A DNA stretch of 64,000 nt from Whitmania pigra. Its lineage: Eukaryota > Annelida > Clitellata > Hirudinida > Haemopidae. Under the pieces are notes generated by a model. It was given only the letters and a program-made list of their open reading frames with translations, had not been told where the DNA came from and did no database searches. Every line of letters begins with the position of its first letter. Positions within the stretch are counted from its first letter, which is position 1. The translations under genes were made by a program, and so were the position numbers. This document shows, one piece after another, positions 1-12,478 of this stretch. The stretch covers positions 1,780,001 to 1,844,000 of the forward strand of contig JAJTWR010000269.1 in the NCBI GenBank assembly GCA_021613335.1, read 5' to 3'.

Positions 1-83
1 CACCTTTATGTTCATCAACATTCAACGTGCAAAGTCACACATGACATACATCGCTATGATACAACTTATAATAATAATTATAT

Positions 84-115
<32 letters not shown>

Positions 116-830
116 AATAATATGACATCCATCTACATATAACACATCCATCTTGTACAACTTGTAATAGTAATTATATCTACTGTTATTATTATTTATT
201 GTATATAATTAATATATATGTAATATGTAATTAATAATTGCATTAAATGCATTAATCATATAATTAATTAATTAATTGCATTAAATGCATTAATCATATA
301 ATTAATTAATATATATTCCATATAAATAATTAATTATATAATTATAATATAATAATTAATATAATAATAATTAATATATAATTAATTATTAATAATAATT
401 ATTATTAATAATAATTAATATATAATTATAATATAATAATTAATATAATAATAATTAATATATAATTAATTATATATATGTAATATAATAATAACAGTAT
501 ATATAATTACTATTACAAGTTGTACAAGATGGATGTGTTATATATGTAGATGGATGTCATATTATTATAATTAATATATAATATAATAATTAATATATAA
601 TTAATTATATATTACATATATTACATTTATTATATATATTATATATAACTATATTATATTATATTTAATTAACATTATATTATTATTATATATTTCAAAT
701 TATTAAACATTTATTATATAATATTAATTATTAATTATAATATAGTATTATAATATAATAATACTCATAATAGTCATAACAATTATTATTTATAATCATT
801 GTAATAATAATAATACTCGCATAGATGTTT
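1..830. repeat. AT-rich block with a long inverted repeat (foldback or MITE-like)
   Basis: Almost pure A/T sequence. An arm at about 107-195 (containing GACATCCATC and CTTGTACAACTTG) recurs as its reverse complement at about 485-575, with only a couple of small differences over about 90 bp. The loop between the arms is about 290 bp of ATTAAT-type DNA. Inside the loop a unit of about 35 bp with a TGCATTAAATGCA core is directly repeated at 236-270 and 274-308. The arms would form a strong hairpin. A non-autonomous foldback element or MITE is the simplest explanation; no transposase was seen. Confidence 0.6.
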
Positions 831-1900
831 ATTTGCATATCCTCATGGAGTGAAGGCAGGCTGAGAAATGAATGATAGGAACAAAGAAAGGTAAAGAGAG
901 GAATATAGAGCGCTCTATAGAGAAATACAGAGACATAAAGTGAATAAATAAAATAAATAAAAAATAAAATAAATAACGAGACATACAGAGAGATAGGTAG
1001 ACAGATGTAGCAGGACAGAGAAAATCTATTGGTTCGAATCTCAAGTGATTGAACAAACATCAGAATATCTCAGGCTGCTCAGAATACTGGCTACTCAGGT
1101 ACATTAACCCCCTTTCTTTCATTATCTCTTATCTCTCTCTAATCGTCATCATCATCATCCCCATCATCGTCATCAATATCATCACCAACATTTGGTTAAT
1201 AATTAGTCATAATAATTATTATTTATAATCATTGTAATAATTATTAAGATTTATTTTTCTGCTATAATCGTAACTGATCAAAACTGTAATATTATTATGA
1301 TAATTAAATATCGTTAAATATTATTTTTGAAGTCCTGATATTTATAACCATGCAGTTTTAAAGTCATAATTCGTCATAATTTTACATAATAATATTTAAT
1401 GATTTATCATCTCAATCATTATCATACCGCTGTACATCGAGATAACTGTTAATATTATATTAAGTAATAATATTATTTGTAACACTTTAATATTACATTT
1501 GGTAGTAATATTATTTTTTTGTGATTGTGTGATCGGTTACTATATTAGTATTTGTTCACATCTTTTACAACATAATCTTATCATCTTCGCCTTTGAAACG
1601 AAAAGCATCTAAAAGTTTATTTGATCAAGAAACTTTTACTAAAAATATATTTGATTTAATATTATTAATCAAAAGATTAATAAATATGTACTTTATATTT
1701 CAAAATAAGATGCATTTTTATTGAACAAAAAATTAATTTTTTATTTGTTTTATAAACAAGGAAATAGTCCTGAAGATGCTTCAATAAAAAAAATAAAACT
1801 TCACTTAATAAACGGATTAATTATAACATAATTAATAATAAATGCATTAATCATTTGATTTGTTAATTATTTGTCAATTAATCAATTAGCCAATCAATTC
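831..1900. other. Gene-poor AT-rich stretch
   Basis: I see no convincing gene. The segment holds short GAGA/ATAAATA runs near 840-1000, a TC-rich/CATCAT run near 1110-1190, and AT-rich sequence. Open frames on the minus strand here are low-complexity translations of these runs. Confidence 0.5.
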
Positions 1901-1982
1901 AGGTTCATTCGGGCGTGACGCAAGCAAGCCGCGTGTCAACTCGCATTCCATTAAGCGGAAAATTATTACGTCACGCTGATCT

Positions 1983-2066
1983 TAGGCTTTCTGGACGCTT
2001 GGTGAGAAAGACAGTAAAAGTAAACATGGCGATTATGATGATGACGATGACGATGACGATGATGAT

Positions 2067-2098
<32 letters not shown>

Positions 2099-2219
2099 TG
2101 ATGATGACGATGACGATGACGATGATGATGACGATGACGATGACGATGACGACGTTAAAGATGACGCCGACAGCATAGCCGTCCATGTCGCGAGCACCAA
2201 ACTTGAGGACACATCACCA
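1983..2219 (+). CDS. Possible exon with a poly-Asp tract (hypothetical)
   Basis: A local rise in G+C surrounds a GATGAC array at about 2034-2153. In the frame reading GAT/GAC codons the array gives a long acidic Asp tract. The frame is open from just after a TAG at 1981-1983, which could be an acceptor (ATCTTAG). It begins AFWTLGEKDSKSKHGDYDD and continues past the array as VKDDADSIAVHVASTKLEDT up to a TAG near 2217. A non-repetitive tail in the same frame makes an exon possible. The array is open in other frames too, so this may be only a microsatellite in a GC-richer island. Confidence 0.25.
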
Positions 2220-2229
2220 TAGCAACCAG

Positions 2230-3620
2230 TTGATGACGATCACAGGAATGATGACGTCAGTGATTGTTTTGCAAACCTTCGAGTTTACAAAGCACCAGAA
2301 GAACCGAAGAACATTAACATAATTTTCAGATAATTAAAAAGAATTACAATTCATAATTATTTGATGAATAATTGTTATTATTGTCGTGAGAATGTTTAAT
2401 CATTTTTTTAAAGTAAAATGGAAGATATCGATCGAGTGATAAGTTTAAAAGGCTTTAAAATTATCATATTTAATTTTTATTTTATTAATATTTTTAAGAT
2501 AATCTCCAATGTTTGGACTGAATTGGCTCATAATTTCGGATGACATGGATTAACTTTTCTAAGGCTTTAGAATATGTTATTTATAACAATTATTTCGACA
2601 ATTAATTCGAATTAATTCTATTTTGTTTTAAATTATATTAAACCACGTATTGCAATATTTGATGCTTCATTCTGTCAAAATCTAGAAATAGTGGAGTGTT
2701 GGGCAACAACTCTTGATCCAAGCGAATATGGATTATATTGTAGATTATGGGAAATTGTAGAATTTGAATAACAATAATTATGATTTAATTTTATTTAATA
2801 ATAATTATTATAATTATTAATGTTATTATTATTTTCCATTTTTTTAAATTTTATACAGTTGAAAAATTACATCACACGTTGAAAATTCAAAGAATTTAAA
2901 GCAACATTTCGTTTTAAATGAAACTAATTAACATTCGATAAGAATTCATTGTCACAAAATCGGTTTAAATCACTTCCCGTGCACGATTTTCGTGTGAATT
3001 GTCGATAAATATTTGATTATTTATCAAATATTTGAAGAAATGTTTGACGTCCAATCAAAATTATGCAGGCAAACAAGATAAAAGCTTTGATTTCTTGTAT
3101 CGAAAAGTTTCATTTGTTGAGAATTATTAGCATAAAATGATTAAAAAGTGAATAATGAATAGAAATGGGAAGCACGATTTTATTAAATTATTAACTTATT
3201 AATGAAAAATATAAATATAAATATAAATTATTTATTAATTAGCATCCTTGCATTATTTAAATATTACACGATTAAAATGCAAAATACTTGATAATGTCAT
3301 ACAAAGCAGATCCAACCTGATGAATTCATTATTCCGTAGGTTCGTGACTTTTATTAATCGAGTTTTTTCTCATTTTCGAAAATATTCAGCCAATGCAATC
3401 ACTTTTCCATTTGAATTACCGATATTATCGATATTACCATAATTATTGTCAAATTAATTACAAAATTATACGTAATTGTGAACATCTAAGTTATTATAAA
3501 ATGAATTATAGTTGAATATCCGTGCATTGTAGGAATCTCGTTTCTGAAATGGTATCTCAACAACAATCGAAAGAATTCAGAAGTGCCTGCTTTTAGATGT
3601 CGGTTTTGATTACGATGTCC
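2230..3620. other. No gene recognised
   Basis: Mostly unique AT-rich sequence with no open frame longer than about 65 codons. Nothing matched a family or showed a convincing splice-bounded coding exon. Confidence 0.5.
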
Positions 3621-3623
3621 TGG

Positions 3624-3643
3624 TGATGATGATGATGATGATG

Positions 3644-3718
<75 letters not shown>

Positions 3719-3747
3719 TAATAATAATAATAATAATAATAATAACA
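3624..3747. repeat. (GAT)n followed by (TAA)n microsatellite
   Basis: About 20 bp of GAT repeat leads directly into about 100 bp of near-perfect TAA repeat. Minus-strand open frames through it are poly-Leu/Ile/Tyr artefacts. Confidence 0.95.
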
Positions 3748-3759
3748 GTAATTGCAAGA

Positions 3760-6700
3760 GTAACAACATCATCAATTATATAAAACAACAACAACAATAA
3801 GATCGATTATAAGTTCAAAAACACGTTTGTAACAACATGTCTCAATATAAATTTTATTTTGTAATTTCGACCAATAAGAATCAATTTGAACACCGACGAC
3901 AAAAAGAATTAAAAATCCGTTTAAAAATAAAACAACTATGAAACACTTGTCTGTAGAGTTTAAATGATCATTTAAAGGACATTAAGTGTTGTTGTTGTTT
4001 TAAATTTAGTTGTCGACTGCTCCTAAAATTACTCCTAGCTTGAAGTTTATGTTGCATAAATTCCGAATTCGGCTCAAACATACGACTAAATACAAATACA
4101 AATACAAATAGAAGTGGAACATCTTAGTAATTTGTTTAACATTGAAGATCATTAAAGTGTTATTAATAATTTATTATATCAACTAATGTTTGTCAATTTG
4201 TTTTCTTATCTGATAGTTGAGAAACTTACTAGTTGAAATTAATTGCTGAGGTCAACTAGTAATTACGAATGCATATCGTAATGAATGGCTAGTAATAATA
4301 ATATTTTATTTGGAAATACTGTAAAGTCATTTACGACTCCAGCAAAATGTAATTTTAAAACCTTACGGATTGAAAACGTAAAGTTTAAATAAGTACATTA
4401 GAGCAATTAAATGGTTAACACTATTCAATTTCGTTAACAAGAAATAATTTAGATAACAAATATTACTAAACAGATATTTGTAAACAACTACAACTCAAGA
4501 ATTACCTCAACAAGATGGAAGCAAATCATTCAACTGGACAAACAAATGCTAAGTTGAGATGACAAATAATGTAACAACGAGTAAAATGATTTGTAACCTA
4601 CCCTTTAACCTTTTGTGACCTTTAACCGCGAAGATGTTTCATTGGTCAGAAGATGCTTTTATTTGAATACATTAAAAGGGAATTGTCACCGAAGCTGTCA
4701 TACCCGCTGACGCGCAACTGTCACAATCGTCGTTTAAATCATCATTATCATAACCCTTACTGATTGATACTGGGGTTGAGATGGCGAGATGAAAGCCAAT
4801 AGAAGTTGAGGAGATTTAATGCATTCCTACCCACTTCAACCTCACTTGACCAGTCACTCGCTCACTCACTCACCCACTCGCTCACTCACTGACTCAACCA
4901 CTTGACCACTCAGTCAATCATTGAGGTACTTGAGAATGTCATGATCCATTTAGTTTTGCAGGGCGTTTTTCATTGAAATCTCGTTCCTAATGGCTAATTT
5001 CTAATCAGTTGCGAATAACTAACAGAAAAGAGAAGATTTAAATTATTAGTGACATTAATTTCTGTCTCATTTTCATCGTAAATAAAGGGATTTTCTTCCG
5101 AAGAAAGGTGAATTTGTGTCTTGTCGTAATTGATCATTTTATTAGGAGACGCATTGACGACATTCAAGTGTTTCACGTCACCTTTGAGCTTTCTCTTTGT
5201 TGTTTTTAAACGAATATTTTCAAATAAAGAGACGAAATTGATCTTTTGCTAAATTTAATTAGAAAAGACAAAATGAAATGGGGGAAATGTTTTTAATTTT
5301 TTTTGATTTTTTTTCAAATAAAATTTATTTAGTAATTAATGTTAATTTATGCGATGTTTTTATTTGATCGATACCACCAAAGAAGCCTGAAGTGGTTTGT
5401 GATTTTAAAAACTGTTACAAAGTGTTAAGCCATTCATTCTACAGTAGCTAATAATAATTAAATAGCTAATAGACAAACGAATGCAGTAATATTTAAATAT
5501 TAAATAAGATTAACAAAGTTAAACAGTCTAATTTCATCTACGCAAATAAAAGAGTTTGTTACAACGGCAATTGTGAATTGATCTGAAGCAGGTCATTATT
5601 CTTACAAATACTTCATCTCTGTTCAAGTGTTATTTACGATTGTTAAAAAATATTATTTATTAGTAAAACAAACATCACTTTCACACTTTGTTTGATCACT
5701 TGGTAAGATTTTAGAATGATTTAAGCAACTATGTCAACGGGTAATTTGGGTACACGTGTGGCATATCAGAGGTTCCACCAGGCCTGCCACTTGTCCCGGA
5801 CTATTGCTTCAAACGGAACCTCGAAAATTAATTTTTTTTTTATATTACTGAGTCTGATTGAAAGAGGGAATTCTGTAAATCTGCAAATGGCCAAAGCTCA
5901 ACGCTATGAATGCCCAAGGATAAAAGCTATAAACCGGTTTGATTTTGAAATTTTGATGCAATTCACCTTAACTTGAACAGATTGAAATTGCAGAACATAA
6001 AAAAGTATTTAGTTTAATGCCCAATTAAATCGATTCACTCCGTACAAATCAATTTGACGGACGTTGATAAACAGCAATTCAACTCCTTTGCAAGCCCACA
6101 TGAATCTGAAACGTTAAATGTTCTTAGTAGTCGCTTTTTAGTATTAAATTTAGAAATTCAAATAATAGTAAGCAATGCTATTTAGAGCAGGTTTTAGAAA
6201 TATAGTATTACTTTATGAAATTAAGGACTTTTCACTTTTAAACAATAGAATCACGCGGTGTGTATTAACATATAATGCCTGCAGGTAGGTTGTTAAGTAT
6301 ATTAATGTCGTTTGAATATCGAGATTATTTATTTTTGTCCTAATCATCAAGTTATATGAAGACATTCATAAAATGCTACTATTACTCTTACGATTATTTG
6401 GAAGGAGCAGGTAGTTCTGATTAAATCTTCTGCGAAGTGGCAGTCCCTCAGTACATCAAGGGTGAAGTCAACATGCATGCTTCCCTAACAAATCCATGTA
6501 ATATACCCGGCTGTTTATTCGAAATTTGTTACTTAGCCACTAGGGATCGACCGGGGTCACTTTTTTAGCCGCGACCGGTTCCGTGGTTGGAGTACAAATT
6601 ACATGTTTAACTTTCAAACGTATTAACAGTGTATTTTTTTGCTTTTCTTCAACTTGTTAAAACTATTTGCAATGATAGCTTGTAAATTCGGTGAAGGATG

Positions 6701-6840
6701 CAGTGGTTTGGCTGTATTTTCATAATTTCAAGACTCATTTGCACATACAAAACTTGCATTTACTATTCTTTCAGTGGTTGTCAAACTTAATCAAATTCTC
6801 AAGAAATTGTTTGGTTTTTTTGGGGACACTTAACTTTAGG
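3760..6840. other. Gene-poor stretch, unclassified
   Basis: Unique AT-rich DNA. A short CACT/CTCA-rich run lies near 4855-4915. An open frame of 81 codons at 5731-5976 starts with MSTGNLGTRVAYQRF and crosses a locally GC-richer patch, but I recognise no domain. A patch at 6510-6600 (GCCACTAGGGATCGACCGG) is GC-richer and may be a degenerate repeat. Confidence 0.4.
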
Positions 6841-6850
6841 ATAGAAGAAA

Positions 6851-7190
6851 AAGGGTCAAAGTTTTACGAGGGTTTGCCCCTTGGAAAAAGCTGAAACTAT
6901 CTCTGTACCCGAGAAGGCAGAAACAGAACAAGAGAACAAGTATAAGAGAAAGCGTGACTCGGATGACCCTTTCCTTCTGGAAGATGTGTCCTAACGAGCT
7001 GCTAGGCATGGCAAAGCTGGAGTGGATGGATGGCCCAAGTGATAGTGAAAGCAGTTTTTGTGACATTCATGGTGTGACGTCTGCCAAAGAATGTTGAAAC
7101 ATTACCTTTGCTTAAACACAAAGGTGCCCCAAATATTGGTCAGATGTTCAGGCAGGAATTATCCTCCCTGAAGAGCTTTTATAACTAATA
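6851..7190 (+). pseudogene. Decayed coding block (PLEKAE family fragment)
   Basis: The plus strand reads as protein only if frames are switched. One frame gives PLEKAETISVPEKAETEQ, then KYKRKRDSDDPFLLEDVS and a stop. A second frame gives AKLEWMDGPSDSESSFCD and HGVTSAKEC. A third gives NVETLPLLKHKGAPNIGQ, ending at a stop near 7187. The segments are too rich in charged residues for chance AT-rich DNA, and stops and frameshifts separate them. A shorter relative lies at about 10097-10190. A decayed retrocopy or transposon ORF is likely. I do not recognise the parent protein. Confidence 0.4.
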
Positions 7191-7366
7191 CCTGCCAAAT
7201 TCTGATTCAAATTAATTTAAGTTACTTAAAGCTGAGTTTAATGCATAGCCAATGTCGACCATCGAAAATGAATAACACTAGCATTGTTACGCGATGCTAA
7301 TCGTTTCCAACAATCAGGTCGGTCAAATGATGAAAACATAAAAAATGCATTTGGGGTCCCCAGTGA

Positions 7367-7708
7367 ATTTCAAATACGACCCGGACAGCTTCAACTCATC
7401 CTGCTATCCTCGTAGTTGCTTCTGTTACAAATCTTGAACCCAGCTCAACCCATATGAATTTTAATGACAATGCAACTATGCCATTGCCCTTCATAAGCAA
7501 CGATGTCCAACTCAACAACAAACTAATGCAGTTAATGACACGACCCTGCCAAGCATATTTCAATGCAGATCCAACCGTTGAACATGTTAAAGCAAACAAT
7601 CATTTATTCTCCGAACAACAGTTTTCCCTTGTTCCATTTAATGGTGCTTGCCATCCAAAGTTGGAGGAGCAAATGGATCATCTGCAAGAACAAAATACAT
7701 GCAGATAA
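7367..7708 (+). CDS. 113-codon open frame of unknown origin, adjacent to decayed block
   Basis: The frame is open from 7367 to a TAA at 7706-7708. The first ATG is at 7454, giving 84 residues that begin MNFNDNATMPLPFISNDVQL and end near HPKLEEQMDHLQEQNTCR. Residue use is not low-complexity. No signal peptide, membrane segment or known motif is visible. It follows the decayed coding block on the same strand, so it could be a further piece of the same dead element or an exon. Protein coding is not established. Confidence 0.3.
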   Translation: MSNTTRTASTHPAILVVASVTNLEPSSTHMNFNDNATMPLPFISNDVQLNNKLMQLMTRPCQAYFNADPTVEHVKANNHLFSEQQFSLVPFNGACHPKLEEQMDHLQEQNTCR

Positions 7709-7709
7709 C

Positions 7710-8440
7710 TGAATTTCAACAAATCGTTTTGAATTTTTTGAAACCACAACTTATATAACAAAATCTTACTAGCATCCATTTGCTAAGCTCTGGATATGTT
7801 TATATTAACAATCATCTAACAAATTTAAGAAAGAAATCTAAGATTTCTAATTCAAGAACATTAACAAGGAGAGGTTTAACAAAACAATTGGCTTATGCAA
7901 TCAAAATAATAACCTTTCATAGCCACCCAATTGTAGTTGATGCCAACTTTATATTAAATATAACCATAAGAATAACATTTTATTTAAAAATTTTCATTTT
8001 GTGCAAAATATCTTAACAAGTCAACTGTAAACCATTTAAAGCCCCTTAAACTCTGACAAAGTTTAGAACAATTATAATTCATTAAAGTATCTGAATTATG
8101 AGTGCTACTGAAAAGCATTGCCATTGTCCGCCCATTGCAGGGACAGATTCTCATCCGTAAAATCTTTCTGAACTGTTATGACCCATTTTAAACACTTAAC
8201 TATGACGCAAGCTAAAGAAATAGTCCTTTGAGGATTTATAAAATGTTTGACCAATAAACAATCAAAAAAAAATAAATTATGGAAATTAACTTAAAATATT
8301 ATCATTCAGTTAATGTGGACTTTTTCAGAAATAATTCCTTGTTTAACTCAGGTCATAGTAATTATTATAATTTAAGTTAGACTAAATTAAGTTCTAAAAC
8401 ATAAGCAAGTAACATTTAGAAAGAAAACCAAACAGAATGT
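7710..8440. other. No gene recognised; probable 3' region of the minus-strand gene
   Basis: The 78-codon frame at 7780-8016 is AT-driven and unlike a protein family. The last exon of the minus-strand gene at 8453-8907 should lie here. A possible acceptor reads GCTTTTCAG on the minus strand near 8110, but its exon is not certain. Confidence 0.35.
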
Positions 8441-8452
8441 AGTAACACTTAC

Positions 8453-8907
8453 GTGGTCTCTTGGCTCTAATGACCCTCCAGGCCTCAACATTACCAGGAG
8501 AGTTTACTGAGGAAATTTGGAAAAATGTTATGATGTGCAAAAACAACAGCCAAGATAATCTATAATTCAAATTACAACTTCTAAAGCTCTTTTAAGTGGA
8601 AAACAATATGTCCCAAAGATGCTTTTAATCATTTAACTTCATCCAGTTATGTTATAACATCTTGAATATATTCAGGCTTGTTATAATAATTTGAGTTAAT
8701 TAAGAAATGTAATATTATTACCTCCTTTGTGGATGGGATAGATTATGGGAGCTGAGAGGAAAATTGCATATATTACATATCTGAATCCTCTTCCATATTT
8801 CCAATAGTGTTTCCATGGAAAAGCAAACATCTTCCCCAAGCCCCCGTATGGGTACCTCATCCTTCTGCCAGGTCCCGTATCAGGCATATCGAAGGTCATC
8901 TTGATTG
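8453..8907 (-). CDS. Small single-pass membrane protein, at least two coding exons
   Basis: Minus-strand gene. Exon A covers 8907 down to 8722 with its ATG at 8899-8897, preceded by an acceptor TTCTTAG. It encodes MTFDMPDTGPGRRMRYPYGG, a basic aromatic segment with FPWKHYWKYGRGFRY, then a hydrophobic stretch VIYAIFLSAPIIYPI followed by HKG. Its donor is GAG|GTAATA in phase 1. Exon B covers 8506-8453, with acceptor TTTCCTCAG and donor CCAC|GTAAGT. It continues in matching phase as VNSPGNVEAWRVIRAKRP. The last exon was not found. One membrane span with positive aromatic flanks suggests a small inner-membrane (perhaps mitochondrial) or ER protein. I cannot name the family. Splice agreement and clean coding make a real gene likely. 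Confidence 0.7.
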
Positions 8908-9143
8908 CTAAGAACTTTGTTGAAAAAATTAACGTCACAATTCCGTAGATGACACAAATGGCACTAAAATCATTTCAATTGAGAATCTTAGAAAAATAAG
9001 TTGGTCTCTTAAAAGAAACTGAGCAACAGCAAACCGTAGCCGAGCGATAAAAGCTTCAAGGTTAAAATTTCAGGAAAATAACAAAAACCTAAAGGACTTA
9101 AAAATAAACTTCATCGATTAAAAACAAAAAAATCTATCATCAC

Positions 9144-9235
9144 CTTGCAGGACGCGAATCTACCCGAGACCTTGAGAACACCGAAATGCAATCTTCTGTT
9201 GCCAAAGTATATTATTTCGGTTTGTCATGCTTAGT
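9144..9235 (-). other. Candidate 5' exon of the small membrane protein gene
   Basis: On the minus strand a GC-richer segment ends in a good donor, CTGCAAG|GTGATG (exon end at 9144). It could splice to the acceptor before 8907. It carries an ATG reading MTNRNNILWQQKIAFRCSQ that stops before this donor. An alternative donor CTCAAG|GTCTCG would instead fuse it in frame to the next exon and extend the N terminus. Which is used cannot be decided here. Confidence 0.35.
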
Positions 9236-9239
9236 CTTC

Positions 9240-12100
9240 TGGAATAATTTAACAAAATTACAGTTGAATTAAAGTTTATTTTATTATTTATTACATAATT
9301 TATTATTTAAGTATTTTGTATTTATTTATAAATTAGGTACTATTAGTTAAGATAGAATTTTTCTTAATTTCTTTTTGGCATTGATAAACAATTTTTTTAT
9401 ATTTTAAAACAAAGATTGATTTTTTGGTTTTTATACCTAGGTTATCATGCATCTATTTTAATGTGACTACTGTTTAACAACGACTTCATCTTCAATGGTT
9501 TCCCGAGTTTTTATTAATTCTTTGTAAACAAGTAAAGCGAAAATTGCCATAATTCTTAAAAAGTAATCAAAAAATAAGTAAATAACTAAAAGTAATTAAA
9601 TATAATGACCTGATACATTATATTAAGAAAAGTTAGTTTTTTCGTGTTTTCTAACAATGTTCGGGATATTGTTGCCATTCTACTTTATAAATGTGAAAGT
9701 AGAGTTAAGTAGCTCACCGGATGTTAATACATTTGCCTTTTCGATTAGAAGAAATTTTCAATTTGAGGGCCGTATTCATTATTATTAATTTATTTGTATA
9801 TTTGTCTATTGTTATTTATTCTATAGTTCTGCTATTGTCACGATCACCCTATTATTATGCACTTCGCGTAAACTATTGATTACAAATCTGATCGTCAGAT
9901 GTCAGCTCGTGTTAATTAATACTAAAACTGGCTCAGATTTCACAAAAGTAACGAAAGACATCGAAAATGTAAAGACATGCCTAAGGGAAATAACATAGTA
10001 AAATTATAAGACATTAGACTTAAATAAAAATTGATTAAGGCTGGATACATGTTAATAGCAGGGACATAATTGGGGAGGCAAAAACGGTCATCTAAAAAAG
10101 GGTCTGCTCAAGTTGTGCGAGATCTCGAGTTTGCCATCCCCTTGGAAAAAGCTGAAATTACTTTCGTGGTTAATAATGTCAATAGTCATTGAAAAATATT
10201 TTTTTAAGAGTGGTTATTACAGAGATCCCGGTTAAGAAAACCGCTGCAAGTAATTGTTAATTTAATTTTAAAGTGCGGACTTCAGCAAAGTCATCGATAG
10301 CGCATCACATTTTATGTTCTGATGGCGTACTTAACAAAAGTTGTTGACTCATAAAAAATAAATCCATGTTTTCTGAGTAATTACAAATAAATGTTAAAAC
10401 AAGAGGAATGATTGACTATAAAAAAAATATATTTAAGACCGATTCCTTTTTTTTCCAGAAACATGGTTTATTATGATCGGTACGGTTTAGTTTTTATTTG
10501 ATACAATTCCTGTCTCATAAATACTATTTCTCAGATTCAAATAATCATGGTCATTTTTAATGTTTAAAACAAGTGTTTATCTGGTATTTAATAAAAATAA
10601 TTAGTGAACTAGTGATGAACTCCGCCTTTCTTTACTGACTTAAAAATATTCAGATTGGAAAATAAATTTGCGATGACTGTATCGATAAAATATTGCGCAT
10701 GATTTTAAGCTGACACAAAATGCTGCAAAAAACGCTGAGCAGTGAATAATTACTATTTTATTTAAAAATTATATTTAATTACTAATTTGAATTTACCAAT
10801 GAGCAGCGATATAGTTTCGTAAAAAGCAGTACAGAACAGAAATGGATTAATTATTAATTGTTAATTAATCTTAGTTTCAATTTTGATTTTCATTCCAGAT
10901 TATTACCAGGTTATTGTCAGTTATTTGTCACGTTTTGGCAACTCGCAGTTGAAAATACGGATGTCGCAAAAAAAATGGAAGTGACAAAGAAAGAAGGAAT
11001 AATAAAGCGAACTCATTTGTTTTTGTTAGTAGACAATCACTTTTTCTTTTTAATTAACGATATGTTTTCAAAATATTCTGACGTTTATCTGTTCTAAGAA
11101 ATTTGCAGCAGAAATTCTCATTAATTACCGATATCCCTGTCTTTGTTACATAATAAAGATGCTACAAAGTTCTCCGCTGATTTCTGTTGTTCATCAAAAT
11201 GGATTATTTATAAATTCTCATTTTCTTTGAAAATTGCGCCTCGAACGACTTGCCAGAATGTTGAGCACGTTAACTTCAAAAGCAACTTATGACGTTTGAA
11301 TATTTTTTTTTTTTGTAAAAGTGAATTAAATTTTAGGCAGTGAGATTGTTCTGTATACATGCATTTTTAAATATTGTTTTCATAGTTTTTCAAACAACGA
11401 TAGAACCGAGACCGAAGCGATATTTATTTAAAAGTTTGTTCCAATTATTTCAATTTTTACTTTTAGACAAACTTTAAAAAAATTCATGTCCATTGCGCTT
11501 ACTTGTTAATACTTTCTAAACTAGTTTCGAAACTAGTTAACATTGAAACGTCAATTAATTAATTACTTAATTTACAATAATTACATTAATCAGAAAGAAT
11601 CTTTCAATCCAAGGCCCAGAATTCGGTCGTTCAAACCTCATCTGAAATTTCGAGAATTTCACACAACTCGATATAACAAGATGAGATTAAACAGACGAAT
11701 TTCTGACAATTTCGAGAGTTCAAAACTTGCCAGACAGTAAAACTTGAAACACTGTAGAAAGCATCTCCTTTCATTCCATCACCAAGAAACTCTAGCCCTG
11801 TCTTTCCTTGATTTAGAAGTCTCTCTGCAAAAGCGAACAAACATTTTTATTACAAGTTAACTTGCAGTTAAAAAACAAAAGTTTGAAATTAAAAACGAAT
11901 AACATCCTGTCGTAACATCTCCTTAATGATCCTCAAGTTCCGATAGCACATCCTCTTTCCGATAAGACGCCAGTCAAGTTCTCCAGTCGAATACATTGAT
12001 AATCCAGGCTGCAAGGTCGCTGGAAGTCGAGTGTTCCAGGCAAGTTTCATCTAATTCGTGGAAAAACTCATCAGTAGATCAGTAGGAGAACTAAGGATCC
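9240..12100. other. Gene-poor stretch with a decayed repeat fragment
   Basis: AT-rich sequence without a convincing gene. At about 10097-10190 a frame reading KKGSAQVVRDLEFAIPLEKA, ending at a stop soon after, resembles the decayed block at 6851 (shared TTGGAAAAAGCTGAAA). Short frames at 10858 and 11543 have no recognisable features. Confidence 0.4.
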
Positions 12101-12109
12101 GGTTGCGAA

Positions 12110-12402
12110 CAGGCTGCCTTAAATAACTGTCAGTCTTGTGACTTCAACCCTAGACGGGCAGGCAAAAGTGAAACTGTCGTGGACACTTCATCAGAGACTC
12201 TAACAGCGGAAGGAAGAATTCGTTTTGTTTGCCTGTTCGTCTCCCTCGGTTCTGCTGTTTTGACTTTTGCTTTTCCTTTCTGCTTCCCGGTTGAAAAACA
12301 TCCGGGATGGAATGAGTTGGGAATTATAGAAAACAATTATTCGCTAAATTATAATTTCTCTCCGAAGAGGATGTTTAATGAAATATTTTTAAACACCCTC
12401 TA
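12110..12402 (+). other. GC-richer island with an open frame containing a hydrophobic stretch
   Basis: The frame open through 12179-12403 includes FVCLFVSLGSAVLTFAFPFC, which would be a plausible membrane span, then PVEKHPGWNELG. It has no ATG at its start and no clear splice sites were found. An antisense frame is also open. I list it as unexplained rather than as a gene. Confidence 0.2.
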
Positions 12403-12478
12403 ATTATAACAGAAATAATTAACACTACATAGTAATATTTTATTAATAGTTGACTAAATTTCTAAACTAAATTTCTGG

